A stretch of 64,000 bases of DNA from Paenibacillus baekrokdamisoli (GTDB taxonomy: Bacteria > Bacillota > Bacilli > Paenibacillales > Paenibacillaceae), in the NCBI RefSeq assembly GCF_003945345.1, contig NZ_AP019308.1:3658001-3722000 (forward strand), in the 5' to 3' direction. This document shows positions 9,346 to 19,263 of this stretch, in pieces (within the stretch, counting starts at the first letter, position 1; each line of letters starts with the position of its first letter). The notes beneath the pieces were generated by a model that saw nothing but the letters and a program-made list of their open reading frames with translations, was not told the origin of the DNA and made no database searches. The position numbers and the translations under genes were made by a program.

Positions 9346-9486
9346 TCAATATTTGATTAATTGTTTATTCCGAGTTCTATTTTTTTCATATCCTTCCTCG
9401 CCCGAGGTGGGTTTTAATTGAGCCGTGAATATTTTGATCGTCATTTTACCCGATCCGCTTGGTCCTAAAAATATCATCTTCTCCAT
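9346..9486 (-). pseudogene. Remnant of an ABC transporter ATPase (Walker A region)
   Basis: Within a 516-base gap, the minus strand encodes FLGPSGSGKMTIKIFTAQLK and PTSGEEGY before a stop, matching the Walker A region of ABC-2-type ATPases (usually LGPSGAGKSTT.KILTG.LKPTSG). The key GKST is changed to GKMT, an in-frame stop lies just upstream, and the rest of the gene is missing. The neighbouring 9544-9710 plus-strand stretch encodes a short membrane-helix-like fragment that I cannot place; the rest of the gap shows nothing. Confidence 0.6.
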
Positions 9487-9787
9487 GCGCTCTAAGCCTC
9501 CATGTTGTTATCTGGTATACCCTAATACTAGTACGGATCTAACTAAGCGGCATTATAATCCCATCCAAAGGAGCATACAGACAGGCGAATGGTGCCTATT
9601 TAGAGGTGAATGGATCAATAGGGGGGCTGTTTGGAGGCGCTAGAAAAACGATCCTGTTGACCGCTATACTTTCGATCACTATATATACCGTGTATCATTT
9701 CATAACCTAATTTTCACTACTTTTCTTTATGCGCTTGTTGCTTCATAATGAGACGGGTACTGCAAACCTACTAATTGGAGGTTCATA

Positions 9788-10762
9788 ATGACGAAATCTA
9801 TCCCTTTAAAACTTCGTGATATTAACGCAAGCCAGCTTGTTCTGGGCTGTATGAGACTTGGCGGTGGTTGGGATCAAACCCCAATTACAGCTGAGCATAT
9901 TAAAGAAGGCCATGAAGCCCTTGATGCTGCGCTTGAAATTGGCATTAATATGTTTGACCACGCTGATATTTACACAAAAGGTAAAGCGGAGCAAGTATTT
10001 GGAGAAGTGCTGAAGGAGCGTCCAGGACTTCGCGAGCAGATTCTTATTCAATCCAAATGCGGTATCCGGTTCGGCGATGAAGTAAACCCGCATCGTTTTG
10101 ATTTCTCCGAAAGCCATATTTTGAATAGTGTGGATGGTATTCTAGAGCGTCTTGGAACTGAATACATCGACTTTCTGCTTCTGCACCGTCCAGATCCGCT
10201 AGTCGAACCTGAAGAAGTGGCAAGTGCCATTCATAAGCTGAAGGCTTCCGGCAAAGTACGTTACTTTGGGGTATCCAACATGAGCCAAGGACAAATTCGT
10301 TTGCTGCAGGCTTACTCCGACGAGCCGTTTATTGTGAACCAACTGGAGATGAGCTTGAAGAAGATCGGCTTCGTAGAAACCGGCGTACACGTCAACCAAG
10401 AGGCTGCCAAGAACAATGTCTTCCCAGAGGGCACGATTGAGCACTGCCGTCTAGAAAATATCCAGCTTCAATCATGGGGGCCCCTTGCACAAGGTGTTTA
10501 CTCCGGCCGTTCCTTGGAAGAGGAAAGCGAAACCGTTGTGAAAACAGCTGCATTGGTACAGAAACTGGCCGAAGAGAAGAATACGACACCTGAGTCGATT
10601 GTTCTCGCTTGGCTGATGACACATCCAGCTGGCATTCAGCCTGTTATCGGAACTATTAATGCGAAGCGTATTCTTGCCTGCAAGGATGCAAGCACACTTC
10701 GATTGACACGTGAGGAATGGTACACTCTCTATATCAGCTCCCGCGGCGTGAATATGCCCTAG
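9788..10762 (+). CDS. Aldo/keto reductase (YdhF-like)
   Basis: A 324-residue NAD(P)H-dependent reductase with the AKR tetrad visible: Asp and Tyr in FDHADIY, Lys in IQSKCGIR and His in LLHRPDPL. The LVLGCMRLGGGWD N-terminus fits the YdhF-type AKR subgroup. Start ATG follows GGAGG with a 6-base spacer. It is monocistronic, with its own terminator. Confidence 0.92.
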   Translation: MTKSIPLKLRDINASQLVLGCMRLGGGWDQTPITAEHIKEGHEALDAALEIGINMFDHADIYTKGKAEQVFGEVLKERPGLREQILIQSKCGIRFGDEVNPHRFDFSESHILNSVDGILERLGTEYIDFLLLHRPDPLVEPEEVASAIHKLKASGKVRYFGVSNMSQGQIRLLQAYSDEPFIVNQLEMSLKKIGFVETGVHVNQEAAKNNVFPEGTIEHCRLENIQLQSWGPLAQGVYSGRSLEEESETVVKTAALVQKLAEEKNTTPESIVLAWLMTHPAGIQPVIGTINAKRILACKDASTLRLTREEWYTLYISSRGVNMP

Positions 10763-10796
10763 TAGTTTTCAATGTTAAGTAAGCTTATTTATAGTG

Positions 10797-10848
10797 AAAA
10801 AGCTGGCGACCGCCTCTCGATTTATTGGGAGGTATTCGCCAGCTTTTT
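10797..10848 (+). terminator. Terminator of the aldo/keto reductase gene
   Basis: Stem AAAAAGCTGGCGA (10797-10809) pairs perfectly with its complement at 10836-10848, which ends in five T residues. A reading frame of the next gene runs through it, showing that the real start of that gene is further downstream. Confidence 0.88.
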
Positions 10849-10930
10849 GCTTTGTATTGAAATCAGTTCCTTTGAATATCCTAACATGGACAACATAGGA
10901 AGAAGCTATTCCCAACCTCGGAGGTTATGT

Positions 10931-13111
10931 ATGAATCCTTTTCACGTTTTTGCGCGAGATTTTCGATATTTCATCAAACAGCCGATGCTTATCGTTACAT
11001 TTATCGCTGTCGCTTTCATACCGATTCTATACAGCGGTTTCTTGATAAAAGGGGCCTGGGATCCTTACGGTAAACTAAAAGAGCTTCCAGTTGCTGTCGT
11101 CAATCTCGATCAGGGTGCGAATTTCCAAGGCAAATATATGACAGTAGGCAATGAATTCGTCGATGAACTTAAGAAAAACCGAAGCTTCGATTGGCGATTC
11201 GTTAGCGATCAAGAAGCCCGCCAAGGGATGAAGAAGAATCATTATTATGCGACAATCACCATCCCTGCTGGATTCTCCGCAGATGCCGCCTCTCTAACAA
11301 GCAATAATCCAAAACAAGCTGAAATTATCTATGAATCGAACAGCTATTATAACTTCGTTGCAGGTCAAATCAGCGAAAATGCGACCAAAGAACTGAGGAA
11401 TAAGCTGTCTAAAAATCTTACTGAAGCTTATTCCAGAAGTATTTTCTCACAATTTGAGACAATATCCAGTGGATTCCAAACCGCTGCCGAAGGCGCTGTG
11501 AAGCTGAATGAAGGAGCAAGCCAGTTAAATGCAGGAATGACCAAATTAAAGACCAGTACAGCGCAATTAGCAAGCGGAGCGGACAAGCTAGGCAGCGGTG
11601 CCCAGCAATTGCAGACCGGTGCTGTCAAGCTGCGAAATGGAGCGTCGCAAGTTAGTACAGGTGCGGCAGACCTTGCTAGCGGTGCAGGGCAGTTGGCTGC
11701 AGCAGGGACGAAGCTCCAGCAAGGTGCCGCTAAGACCGTCGAAGGCTCCTCAGCCTTTATCTCCGGAATAAAGGCAAGCAAAGTCGGGGCCGATCAATTA
11801 ACGGCTGGTATCGAATCATCTGCATCAGGAAGCAAGCAATTGGCGGCAGGTCTCAGTGCTTCTGCTGATGCCAGCAAAGAACTATCCGATGGCAGTGAGC
11901 AAGTCGCAGCATCATTGAAGCAGCTGATGAGCGCCAATTCTGATCTGGCTGGCAATGCAGACCTGCAAAAAATTCTCGCTGCAAGCGAGACCGTTGCGCA
12001 TGGAGCCAAAGCTTTACATACGGGCCAAAACCAGCTTCTCTCCGGCAGCCAGACTCTTGACCAAGGACAGCAGAAGCTTTTATCAGGCAGCAAGCAATTG
12101 AGCAGCGTTCAGCAGCAATTATTACAGGGTGCCATAAGTTTACAGGAAGGACAACAGCAGCTGAACAGTGGTTTGAAACAGTTCAACTCCAAATTCACTT
12201 CGCTTGTCAGTGGCAGCAGCAAACTACAGCAAGGAGCAGGTGCGTTAGGTCAGGGTGCGGATCAATTGGTCAGCGGACTAGGAACGTTAGTTGATGGAAT
12301 TAGTAAAGTCGCAAGCGGCGCCAAGCAGTTGGATTCCGGCGCTGCACAATTAAGCGTTGGAGCCGTCAAATTAGTCGACGGCAGCAGCGAGCTTGCGACC
12401 AAACTAAAGGAAGCAGCTAAGAAGACCTCCGATATTAAAGCAGATGATAAAATGATCCAAATGCTTGCACAGCCCGTTGCAATTAAGGCTAATGATGACC
12501 GGAAGGTAACCCTGTATGCAAACGGTATCGCTCCGTATTTCCTCTCCATGTCATTATTTGCTGGGGGACTAATATTCACAACCATGTTCTCTGCTCGCAG
12601 CACCACCGTTGAGGGAGCAACTGGAATCGGATTATTTATTAGTAAAATGCTCATATTTGGCATCATGAGCTTGATTCAATCCTTAATTGTGAGCACCGCT
12701 ATCGTGTTTATTCTTGGACTGAAGGTGCAGAGCATTCCGTTGTTCTACTTGTATACGACCTTGGTTGGCTTTACTTTTATGTTTGTCATCCAGGCCTTTG
12801 TTACTTGGTTGGATCAACCCGGGCGTTTTGTGGTGCTATTGCTTATGATCTTTCAGCTCGCATCGAGTGCAGGAACTTTCCCACTCGAGCTGCTGCCAAA
12901 CTGGGCGAAAGCCATGAATCCTTGGCTGCCGATGACATACAGCATACGTGGTTACAGAGATGTCATCTCGAGCGGGGATTACACAAATATGTGGCATCAG
13001 CTTACCTATCTGGTAATATATATCGTCATCTTCGTCATTCTGACTTTCACCTATTTCTTGATTAGAAGAAAGGGAACTACCGACGAACAGCTGATGCCAG
13101 TGAAAATATAA
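10931..13111 (+). CDS. YhgE/Pip domain membrane protein
   Basis: About 726 residues. One N-terminal membrane helix, a long extracellular central part made of repeated LxxGAxxLxxG units (heptad-like, roughly residues 180-500), and a C-terminal block of five to six helices of ABC-2-permease type. This is the YhgE/Pip family (phage-infection protein, type VII secretion-linked export genes). The start is placed at the ATG with GGAGG just upstream (10921); the frame is open to 10772, but that part overlaps the terminator of the previous gene. Role in this organism is unknown. Confidence 0.9.
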   Translation: MNPFHVFARDFRYFIKQPMLIVTFIAVAFIPILYSGFLIKGAWDPYGKLKELPVAVVNLDQGANFQGKYMTVGNEFVDELKKNRSFDWRFVSDQEARQGMKKNHYYATITIPAGFSADAASLTSNNPKQAEIIYESNSYYNFVAGQISENATKELRNKLSKNLTEAYSRSIFSQFETISSGFQTAAEGAVKLNEGASQLNAGMTKLKTSTAQLASGADKLGSGAQQLQTGAVKLRNGASQVSTGAADLASGAGQLAAAGTKLQQGAAKTVEGSSAFISGIKASKVGADQLTAGIESSASGSKQLAAGLSASADASKELSDGSEQVAASLKQLMSANSDLAGNADLQKILAASETVAHGAKALHTGQNQLLSGSQTLDQGQQKLLSGSKQLSSVQQQLLQGAISLQEGQQQLNSGLKQFNSKFTSLVSGSSKLQQGAGALGQGADQLVSGLGTLVDGISKVASGAKQLDSGAAQLSVGAVKLVDGSSELATKLKEAAKKTSDIKADDKMIQMLAQPVAIKANDDRKVTLYANGIAPYFLSMSLFAGGLIFTTMFSARSTTVEGATGIGLFISKMLIFGIMSLIQSLIVSTAIVFILGLKVQSIPLFYLYTTLVGFTFMFVIQAFVTWLDQPGRFVVLLLMIFQLASSAGTFPLELLPNWAKAMNPWLPMTYSIRGYRDVISSGDYTNMWHQLTYLVIYIVIFVILTFTYFLIRRKGTTDEQLMPVKI

Positions 13112-13120
13112 AATCATAAA

Positions 13121-13160
13121 GAGCAGCCCGAAACGATGATTTCCAGTTTCGGACTGCTCT
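13121..13160. terminator. Bidirectional terminator between yhgE and the fucosidase gene
   Basis: A 14-bp stem with one mismatch (GAGCAGCCCGAAAC paired with the complement at 13147-13160) lies 9 bases after one stop codon and 6 bases from the other, with T-rich sequence on both outer sides. Confidence 0.8.
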
Positions 13161-13166
13161 CTTCTT

Positions 13167-15545
13167 TTAGATACGATGAATTTTATAAAGCTGCCCTTTT
13201 ACGGTTTCGAAACGAAGGAAGCCCTCTTCTTCTTGATCCGCTTGAATCAGATTCGCTTCGTCCACTACAACTCGAACCGATCCGCTGACTGCTATTACAC
13301 AACTTCCTCCGCTGCCGGATAGAATCTGCACTTCAGTCCAGTTTCTATTTTCCCAGTTTACACTGACCTCGAATCCCCCTCGCGCTCTCAATCCGGAGAT
13401 ATAACCCGCAGGCCAAGCATCCGGTAAAGCAGGAAGCAGCTCTATATAACCTTGATGCGATTGTACCAGCATCTCGGCAATACCTGCTGTTGCTGCAAAG
13501 TTGCCATCAATTTGGAAGGGTGGATGTGCGTCGAATAGATTCGCATAAACGCCCCCTCGATGGTAATTATCCGAGTCGTCATCTTTGACAAGCTTTAATA
13601 AATTGGATAGCAGAAGACGAGCGCGATTGCCGTTACCAAAACGCGCCCACAGGGAGATTTTCCAACCCAAACTCCAGCCAGTGCCTTCATCTCCACGCCG
13701 TTCTAGTGAATGCCTCGCCGCTTTGAAAAATTCAGGTGACGAGCTTGCAGTTAATTGTCTGCCTGGATATACCCCGAATATATGGGATACATGCCGATGA
13801 TGAATGTCCTCATCCTCGAAGTCGATTGCCCATTCCTGAAGCTGTCCGTGCTTGCCGATCTGAAGAGGGAGCAGCCTCTCTCTTACCTCAGTCAATTCGC
13901 TGCTGAACACCTCGTCCGTACCGAGTGTCACTGCGGCTTCTATACAATTCGTAAATAGATCCCAGATGAGCATCAAATCCATAGTAGAAGCTGCACTAAC
14001 CCCGGAAAAGCCGTTCTCTACTCTGAATTTATGCTCCGGTGAAGTAGAAGGCGCAGTAATAAGCCGATCATTCTCATCTTCTATCAGCCAATCCAAGCAG
14101 AACAATGCCGCTTCCTTCATAATTGGATAAGCCTTCTCCCGTAAATAGGAGACATCTTTTCCATAGGCATAATGCTCCCATAGATGCTGACAAAGCCATA
14201 CACCGCCCATCGGCCAGAGTGCCCAAACTGCATCGCCGTGACCGTAAGCACCAACTGGAGCGGATTGTGCCCAAATATCCGAATTGTGATGCACCGTCCA
14301 GCCGCGTGTGCCGTAGTTAATTTCAGCTGTTTTCTTGCCGCTTACTGCCAAGCTGCTGATAAAGTCCAGCAAAGGCTCATGACATTCCGCCAAATTACAA
14401 TTCTCCGCTGGCCAATAGTTCATCTCTGTATTGACATTTAGCGTCCAGTTGCTGCTCCATGGCGCTCTTGTTTCTTGATTCCAAATGCCCTGCAAATTAG
14501 CAGGCTGTGTCCCAGGGCGGGAGCTTGCTATCATTAAGTATCGTCCATATTGAAAAAGCAGTGTCACCAGTGCCGGGTCATCAGCACCATAATCCGCAAT
14601 CCTTTTGTCCGTATCCATATCCACTGGTGCAGCTGATTCACCTAGATGCAGCTGCACCCGGTTATACAAGGATTGATAATCCGCTATATGCCGCTGACGA
14701 AGCTGTTCGTACGGTATGTCAGCTATATGCTTCAGATATGCTGCTGCGAGTTCACCTGGATCTCTACCATCACTTCCAGGCAAACGGTCGAATCCATTAA
14801 AGCTGGTCGCCGCGCTCCAATATAACGTAACCGCTGTGCCACCCGTAATATGAATGCCATCCTGATCGATGACAATGTCCCCGCCCTCAAGGCTGGCGGA
14901 TAAGTATCCTTCGAAGCGCATCGCTTCCGTTGTTGATAGGTCTCCATACGAGATAGGGTTATCGACATCATAATAATTAGGAGCCACACTCTCCGGGGCT
15001 ACTCCGTGGATCTTGAAGCAGTCTTCAGCTGCATCCGTTCGATAACGTAGAGGACTATCCAGCCTTGCATGAAGGTTAAGCATACCCGGACTACTTGCTT
15101 CCAGCCGAATAGCAATGATTTGATCCGGATAAGAGGCCCATATCTCCCTGGTGTAGGTCACATTCCCTATCACATATCGGGTATGAGTCGTTCCTTGTTC
15201 CAGATCAAGTGTTCTCTGATAATCCCGATAAAGGTCGCCATGTTCAAAAGCAATATGTATATGACCCAGCGGCAAATACGATTGCGTATAAGGTCCCATC
15301 ATTTCCTTACAAAGGAGATCAGCCTCGATGAAGCGTTTCTCCGCTAGGAGACGGCGTACCTCTGGCAGCACATTCTTCGCATCAGGATTATTCCAATCCA
15401 TTGGGTAACCAGACCAAAGGGTATCCTCATTTAATTGAATCCGTTCCTGCTCCACACCTCCGGATACCATAGCACCAAGTCTACCGTTACCAATTGGCAG
15501 TGCTTCTGTCCATACTTTAGCTGGTGTTGAATATTGCAGCTTCAT
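13167..15545 (-). CDS. Glycoside hydrolase family 95, alpha-L-fucosidase
   Basis: A 792-residue cytoplasmic enzyme (no signal peptide) of GH95. Landmarks are [17 protein letters not shown] and [12 protein letters not shown] at the N-terminus, the (alpha/alpha)6 core with [16 protein letters not shown] and [14 protein letters not shown], and [20 protein letters not shown] near the end. GH95 enzymes invert at terminal alpha-1,2-fucose (some act on alpha-L-galactose). The start at 15545 has GGGAGG 10 bases upstream; the ATG at 15563 lacks one. It stands alone, so the oligosaccharide must be imported elsewhere. Tandem operator-like repeats lie 75 bases upstream. Confidence 0.93.
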   Translation of the reverse strand: MKLQYSTPAKVWTEALPIGNGRLGAMVSGGVEQERIQLNEDTLWSGYPMDWNNPDAKNVLPEVRRLLAEKRFIEADLLCKEMMGPYTQSYLPLGHIHIAFEHGDLYRDYQRTLDLEQGTTHTRYVIGNVTYTREIWASYPDQIIAIRLEASSPGMLNLHARLDSPLRYRTDAAEDCFKIHGVAPESVAPNYYDVDNPISYGDLSTTEAMRFEGYLSASLEGGDIVIDQDGIHITGGTAVTLYWSAATSFNGFDRLPGSDGRDPGELAAAYLKHIADIPYEQLRQRHIADYQSLYNRVQLHLGESAAPVDMDTDKRIADYGADDPALVTLLFQYGRYLMIASSRPGTQPANLQGIWNQETRAPWSSNWTLNVNTEMNYWPAENCNLAECHEPLLDFISSLAVSGKKTAEINYGTRGWTVHHNSDIWAQSAPVGAYGHGDAVWALWPMGGVWLCQHLWEHYAYGKDVSYLREKAYPIMKEAALFCLDWLIEDENDRLITAPSTSPEHKFRVENGFSGVSAASTMDLMLIWDLFTNCIEAAVTLGTDEVFSSELTEVRERLLPLQIGKHGQLQEWAIDFEDEDIHHRHVSHIFGVYPGRQLTASSSPEFFKAARHSLERRGDEGTGWSLGWKISLWARFGNGNRARLLLSNLLKLVKDDDSDNYHRGGVYANLFDAHPPFQIDGNFAATAGIAEMLVQSHQGYIELLPALPDAWPAGYISGLRARGGFEVSVNWENRNWTEVQILSGSGGSCVIAVSGSVRVVVDEANLIQADQEEEGFLRFETVKGQLYKIHRI

Positions 15546-15610
15546 CGTCGTATTGCCTCCCATGTTTTAAGGCGTCTTTACCCCTAGATGAGATACGCCT
15601 TGTTCTCCTA

Positions 15611-15624
15611 AGCAAGCGCTTGCA
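15611..15624. promoter_or_regulatory. cre-like palindrome upstream of GH95
   Basis: AGCAAGCGCTTGCA contains the perfect AAGCGCTT core of CcpA or LacI-type operators, 66 bases before the fucosidase start. Outer positions deviate from the cre consensus. Confidence 0.4.
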
Positions 15625-15663
15625 ATGATGTGTGCAACCATTTGCAATAATGTGTACAACCAT
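15620..15663. repeat. Tandem 22-bp direct repeats, each an inverted repeat
   Basis: Two 22-bp units (15620-15641 and 15642-15663) differ at only two positions and abut exactly. Each contains a dyad of the form TTGCA-N8-TGCAA (TTGCA-N8-TACAA in the second). They lie 75-118 bases upstream of the fucosidase start and look like paired operator sites for a dimeric regulator. Confidence 0.65.
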
Positions 15664-15821
15664 AATAACAGGTTGCGGAGAATAAGATAATACACCTTTA
15701 TTGCGTAAATATACTCTCTTTTGCGCTCCTGCTTCAGATCAAAAAAGCTATTCCACAGCGGTTAATTTCAGAGGGTAAAGTGCTTACCAAATGATGATCC
15801 TTCCGGGTGGTTAGGTCAGGG

Positions 15822-15928
15822 CTGAGTGTGGGCTCCATTCGCTGTTGAAGTCGTGTTGTTTGATTAGTATTTTATAGGTTATAACACGACTTCAAAGGCG
15901 AAACGTAAACTTTCCGCTCCACACTCAG
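15822..15928. repeat. Nested long inverted repeat in the 460-base intergenic region
   Basis: Outer arms CTGAGTGTGG / CCACACTCAG enclose TTCGC / GCGAA and an inner perfect 13-bp pair TTGAAGTCGTGTT / AACACGACTTCAA with a 25-base loop. It is too long and lacks the T tail for a terminator. It resembles the palindromic intergenic elements of Paenibacillus genomes (inference). The rest of 15664-16005 shows no gene. Confidence 0.6.
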
Positions 15929-16005
15929 ACCCTTTCCTTTACAAATTAGGACTACACGTGTAGCATGTTGATTCGCGAGGGGAAGTGAGAAGATCGATTG
16001 GTTTT

Positions 16006-16617
16006 TCACGATATCGACTTAACGAACCCCTCCAGATCATCAACAGCTAGGTTTATATGAGTGATATCTCTAGATATTCCTAAAAAACCGTATGATCTTA
16101 TAGCCTTCTTAAGTATTACCTGACAATTGATATCATCTTTAAACCCAATGAACTGCTTATAAAAGAGTGGGGTCGCCACCACCCAAAAGCTGCTTGAAGC
16201 ATGAATTAATTCCTTCTCACTGTGAATTACGCTTACAGATTTAACTTCTTTTCGATCAATCTCGATTGACTTTCTAATCCCTACATTGATTAGAATTTTA
16301 GTGTCATCGACTTTCACTCGTCCTCGGCGTACTAAATTGTAATCGCCGATTAAATAGATAATCCCGTAAAGATGAATGACCTGCAGCAGCGATACCAAGA
16401 AATCGGGAAATCGATCATTCAATAGGTAATGAAAGGCGATAAATTCAAGCAACTGTTCATGAACAAGCGCCAAAAAAATAAACAAATATAAACTTTTTTT
16501 GTGGTAGGAGAAAGATAGCTGCTTATCCTCTTGAATCCTTCCCCATTTAAAGAAAGCATAATAAAACACAAATGCATCACCCAATATGGCTTGCAAACGT
16601 TTGTTAAGAACGATCAT
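16006..16617 (-). CDS. Hypothetical membrane protein
   Basis: A 203-residue protein that I do not recognise. Residues ~45-65 and ~80-105 are hydrophobic (FIFLALVHEQLLEFIAFHYL; LQVIHLYGIIYLIG), followed by a soluble beta-rich half (VKVDDTKILINVGIRKSIEI) that could be a pleckstrin-like fold. It is 34 bases downstream of the HAD hydrolase gene, so the two may be cotranscribed. Confidence 0.7.
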   Translation of the reverse strand: MIVLNKRLQAILGDAFVFYYAFFKWGRIQEDKQLSFSYHKKSLYLFIFLALVHEQLLEFIAFHYLLNDRFPDFLVSLLQVIHLYGIIYLIGDYNLVRRGRVKVDDTKILINVGIRKSIEIDRKEVKSVSVIHSEKELIHASSSFWVVATPLFYKQFIGFKDDINCQVILKKAIRSYGFLGISRDITHINLAVDDLEGFVKSIS

Positions 16618-16651
16618 CCGGGACGCTTCCTTTCATAGTTTCCTTCTATTC

Positions 16652-17287
16652 TTATCTCGTTAGAATTTCCATTATTTCCTGCGGCTGCTTAACCAAATAA
16701 TTAGGTTTCTCAGCAAGCAGCGAATCCATCGTGTCTAGCCCCCAAGTCACAGCTATTACATCTATATTGCATTTCTTGCACGCCAATATATCTCTTCGCT
16801 CATCACCGATATAGAGGATATCTTCGCGATTTAGTCGATTCTCTTTCATATATTGCTTCAATGTTTGATGTTTACCGAATAATCCATTAGAAGAACGTAC
16901 ATCGTGGAATCCTTTTAAACCTTGAATTTGTAAGAATTCCGTTACGTTGGCTGCAGCGTTCGATGTTACGACCGAGATGATATATCCTTTACTTTGCAGC
17001 AAGCCCACAACTTCCTTCATTTCAGCAATAAAATGTATTTCATTTAAATATTGCTTATACCGTTCTTTAAATTCCTTACCAATTTTCCTTATTAAGAGAA
17101 ATCTGTACATAGGCACATTCAATGCTTTGAATCTCTCTTTTATTGGCAAATTATTGAGGAGGTTGAACTCTTCTTGATTGACCTGCTTAAAGTTGTATTT
17201 CATAGCTAATTCATTGTAAATCATCATAATTTCAGCTGTTGAATCTACTAATGTTCCATCGAAATCAAATATAATATGTTTATACAT
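16652..17287 (-). CDS. HAD-superfamily phosphatase (phosphoglycolate phosphatase-like)
   Basis: All HAD motifs are visible in 211 residues: I, DFDGTLVDS near residue 9; II, SVVTSNAAA; IV, YIGDERRDILACKK. The helical cap lies between I and II, so this is subfamily IA. It hydrolyses a small phosphomonoester in the cytoplasm; substrate unknown. The start ATG gives the usual short N-terminus before motif I. Confidence 0.88.
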   Translation of the reverse strand: MYKHIIFDFDGTLVDSTAEIMMIYNELAMKYNFKQVNQEEFNLLNNLPIKERFKALNVPMYRFLLIRKIGKEFKERYKQYLNEIHFIAEMKEVVGLLQSKGYIISVVTSNAAANVTEFLQIQGLKGFHDVRSSNGLFGKHQTLKQYMKENRLNREDILYIGDERRDILACKKCNIDVIAVTWGLDTMDSLLAEKPNYLVKQPQEIMEILTR

Positions 17288-17523
17288 AGGAACAATACAC
17301 CCTCATTCTGTCTACTTTTCAATGACTTTGCATTTATAGGCTAAACAATCAGCCCCTTTCTTTAATTCAATAGCATTGCAAAGTATCCCTTCCTTTTTTT
17401 ACTGTTTACTTAATATTAATTACAATATAGATGGCCTTTGCGGATCTAATTAACTGAGGTTACGATATATTACAATAATTGAGATTAAGACTATCAAGAT
17501 TACTGACGTAAGGGAGTTCTTTC

Positions 17524-18639
17524 ATGTCTAAATTAAACAGTCGTTCTGGACCCGTGTTATCTAAAATGGCCCTTAATCGGGCCTTACTGGAGCGGCAGCT
17601 GCTGCTGCGCCGCTCGAAGATTTCTGCGCTAGAGGCCATTGTGCATCTGGTTGGTTTTCAGGCGCAAGCCCCAAATCCCCCTTATTATGGACTATGGACG
17701 CGGCTGGAAGGCTTCCGTCATGAGCAATTGTCGGAGCTTATGAAAGACCGTCAGGTAGTACGAATCGCGTTAATGCGATCAACCATTCATTTGGTCACTG
17801 CGGAAGACTGCATCATGTTTCGCCCCTTGTTGCAATCGGCACTCGAACGGGGCTTGAAGGGGAATTTTGGCAAACAGCTTAATGGCATAGACCTTCAGGC
17901 ACTTACAGCTGCGGGCCGAATGTTGGTCGAGGAACAGCCACGGACATTTAATGAGCTTGGGATGCTCTTGCAAGAAAAGTGGCCCAATGTTGATCCGATT
18001 GCTCTTGGCGCAGCTGTCCGTACCTTCGTTCCACTCGTCCAAGTACCCCCTCGCGGTCTTTGGGGTGAAAGTGGACAGGCTGCGCATACTTCTTCTGAGC
18101 ATTGGCTTAAACGCCCCCTCTCCTCCGATGCAACAGCTGAAGAGATGCTTCGTCGATATCTTGCCGCATTCGGCCCGGCGTCCGTCAAAGACATGCAGGT
18201 ATGGTCTGGCTTAACTAAGCTGCGGGAAGTCATTGAGCTGCTCCGCCCAAGCCTGCGCACCTTCCACGATGAGCAAGGTATCGAGCTGTTCGACTTACAG
18301 GACGCTCCATTACCCGATCCAGCTGCTCCAGCCCCGCCGCGTTTCTTAGGGGAGTTCGACAATATGCTCCTTTCGTATGCTGATCGCTCTCGTATTATGA
18401 GCGAAGAACATCGCAAGCGAGTTTTCACCTCGAATGGAATTATTCGAGCAGCGATCCTTGTGGATGGTTTTGTCAGCGGGTTATGGAGGATCGAGCGTGA
18501 ACGTGATCGCGCAACCCTAGTGATTGAGCCGTTCGTGCCGCTGTCCCAGCAGGACAGCATATCTCTCACTGAGGAAGGCTCAAGACTGCTTCAATTCGCC
18601 TGTACAGAAATAGGTACACATCACATCCGATTTGCTTAA
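17524..18639 (+). CDS. Winged-helix DNA-binding domain protein (HTH_42 family)
   Basis: A 371-residue member of the winged-helix family related to E. coli YcaQ/AlkX (PF06224). Markers are LNRALLERQLLLRRSKISAL, HLVGFQAQAPNPPYYGLWTR and RIALMRSTIHLVTAEDC in the N-terminal part and EFDNMLLSYADRSRI later. Relatives are DNA glycosylases acting on crosslinks, but many Gram-positive paralogues have no shown activity. AAGGGAG lies upstream of the ATG. Confidence 0.82.
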   Translation: MSKLNSRSGPVLSKMALNRALLERQLLLRRSKISALEAIVHLVGFQAQAPNPPYYGLWTRLEGFRHEQLSELMKDRQVVRIALMRSTIHLVTAEDCIMFRPLLQSALERGLKGNFGKQLNGIDLQALTAAGRMLVEEQPRTFNELGMLLQEKWPNVDPIALGAAVRTFVPLVQVPPRGLWGESGQAAHTSSEHWLKRPLSSDATAEEMLRRYLAAFGPASVKDMQVWSGLTKLREVIELLRPSLRTFHDEQGIELFDLQDAPLPDPAAPAPPRFLGEFDNMLLSYADRSRIMSEEHRKRVFTSNGIIRAAILVDGFVSGLWRIERERDRATLVIEPFVPLSQQDSISLTEEGSRLLQFACTEIGTHHIRFA

Positions 18640-18765
18640 ACAAAGCTTATTCATTTCATGTCTGGTGCAGCTGAAATCGTTTTTTGTTGATTCCTTCCTG
18701 AATGGTACACTATGATAGAATACGGACAATAACCGATAACCGATAAATGGAAAGGAGCAGGATTC

Positions 18766-19074
18766 ATGTTTGAACATCTCGTTATCTTTAAATTCAACTC
18801 CAGTTTGACGAAGGAACATGAGCAAGTGCTTCTAGGGAAGCTGCAGGCATTGAAACAAACTATTCCTGGCATTATTGAGCTTAGTGCGGGGATTAACGTC
18901 ACAGAAGAAACGGAGAATAGGCATGGTTATTCCTTGGGATTAAGAGTCACGTTCGAGAGCCAAGAAGCACTCCGCCAATATGGACCGCATCCGGCCCATC
19001 AAGATTTCGTGAAGGCTCTGGACGGCGTTCTAGACAATGTGGTCGTGGTTGATTATCCCCTTACAATTGCATGA
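18766..19074 (+). CDS. Dabb family (stress-responsive A/B barrel) protein
   Basis: A 102-residue dimeric ferredoxin-like barrel protein: MFEHLVIFKF start, GIIELSAGINVTEE centre, and HPAHQDFVKAL end, all typical of Dabb. Function of stand-alone members is not settled. GGAAAGGAG lies 8 bases before the ATG. Confidence 0.88.
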   Translation: MFEHLVIFKFNSSLTKEHEQVLLGKLQALKQTIPGIIELSAGINVTEETENRHGYSLGLRVTFESQEALRQYGPHPAHQDFVKALDGVLDNVVVVDYPLTIA

Positions 19075-19195
19075 TTACCATGGATTGCAGTGCAATCACT
19101 CTGCCGACCAGCTGAAACTCATCATTCTGAAAGTAGATGGGTTTCGCGAAACGCAGGCAGAACAAATAGATAGCCGGTAGGCGATCTGATGGAAA

Positions 19196-19223
19196 AGGAC
19201 GCCGAAGTACATCTCGGCGTCCT
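19196..19223 (-). terminator. Terminator of the oxidoreductase/SGNH operon
   Basis: Perfect 10-bp stem AGGACGCCGA / TCGGCGTCCT with an 8-base loop; the minus-strand side continues TTTTCC. It lies 40 bases after the stop at 19264. Confidence 0.75.
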
Positions 19224-19263
19224 CTTATTGGAGTGCTAATTGGTGAACGGATTGATTGTTCTC

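Noticed and set aside
9425..9643. 72-codon plus-strand frame
   Set aside because: No ribosome binding site or protein-like composition; it overlaps the ATPase relic on the other strand.
10772..10930. 53-codon N-terminal extension of the YhgE gene
   Set aside because: It runs through the strong terminator at 10797-10848, while a good ribosome binding site and the conserved N-terminus begin at 10931.
11428..12666. Long antisense frames opposite the YhgE gene
   Set aside because: They mirror the repetitive heptad coding sequence, have no ribosome binding sites and encode low-complexity Ala/Pro/Ser sequence.
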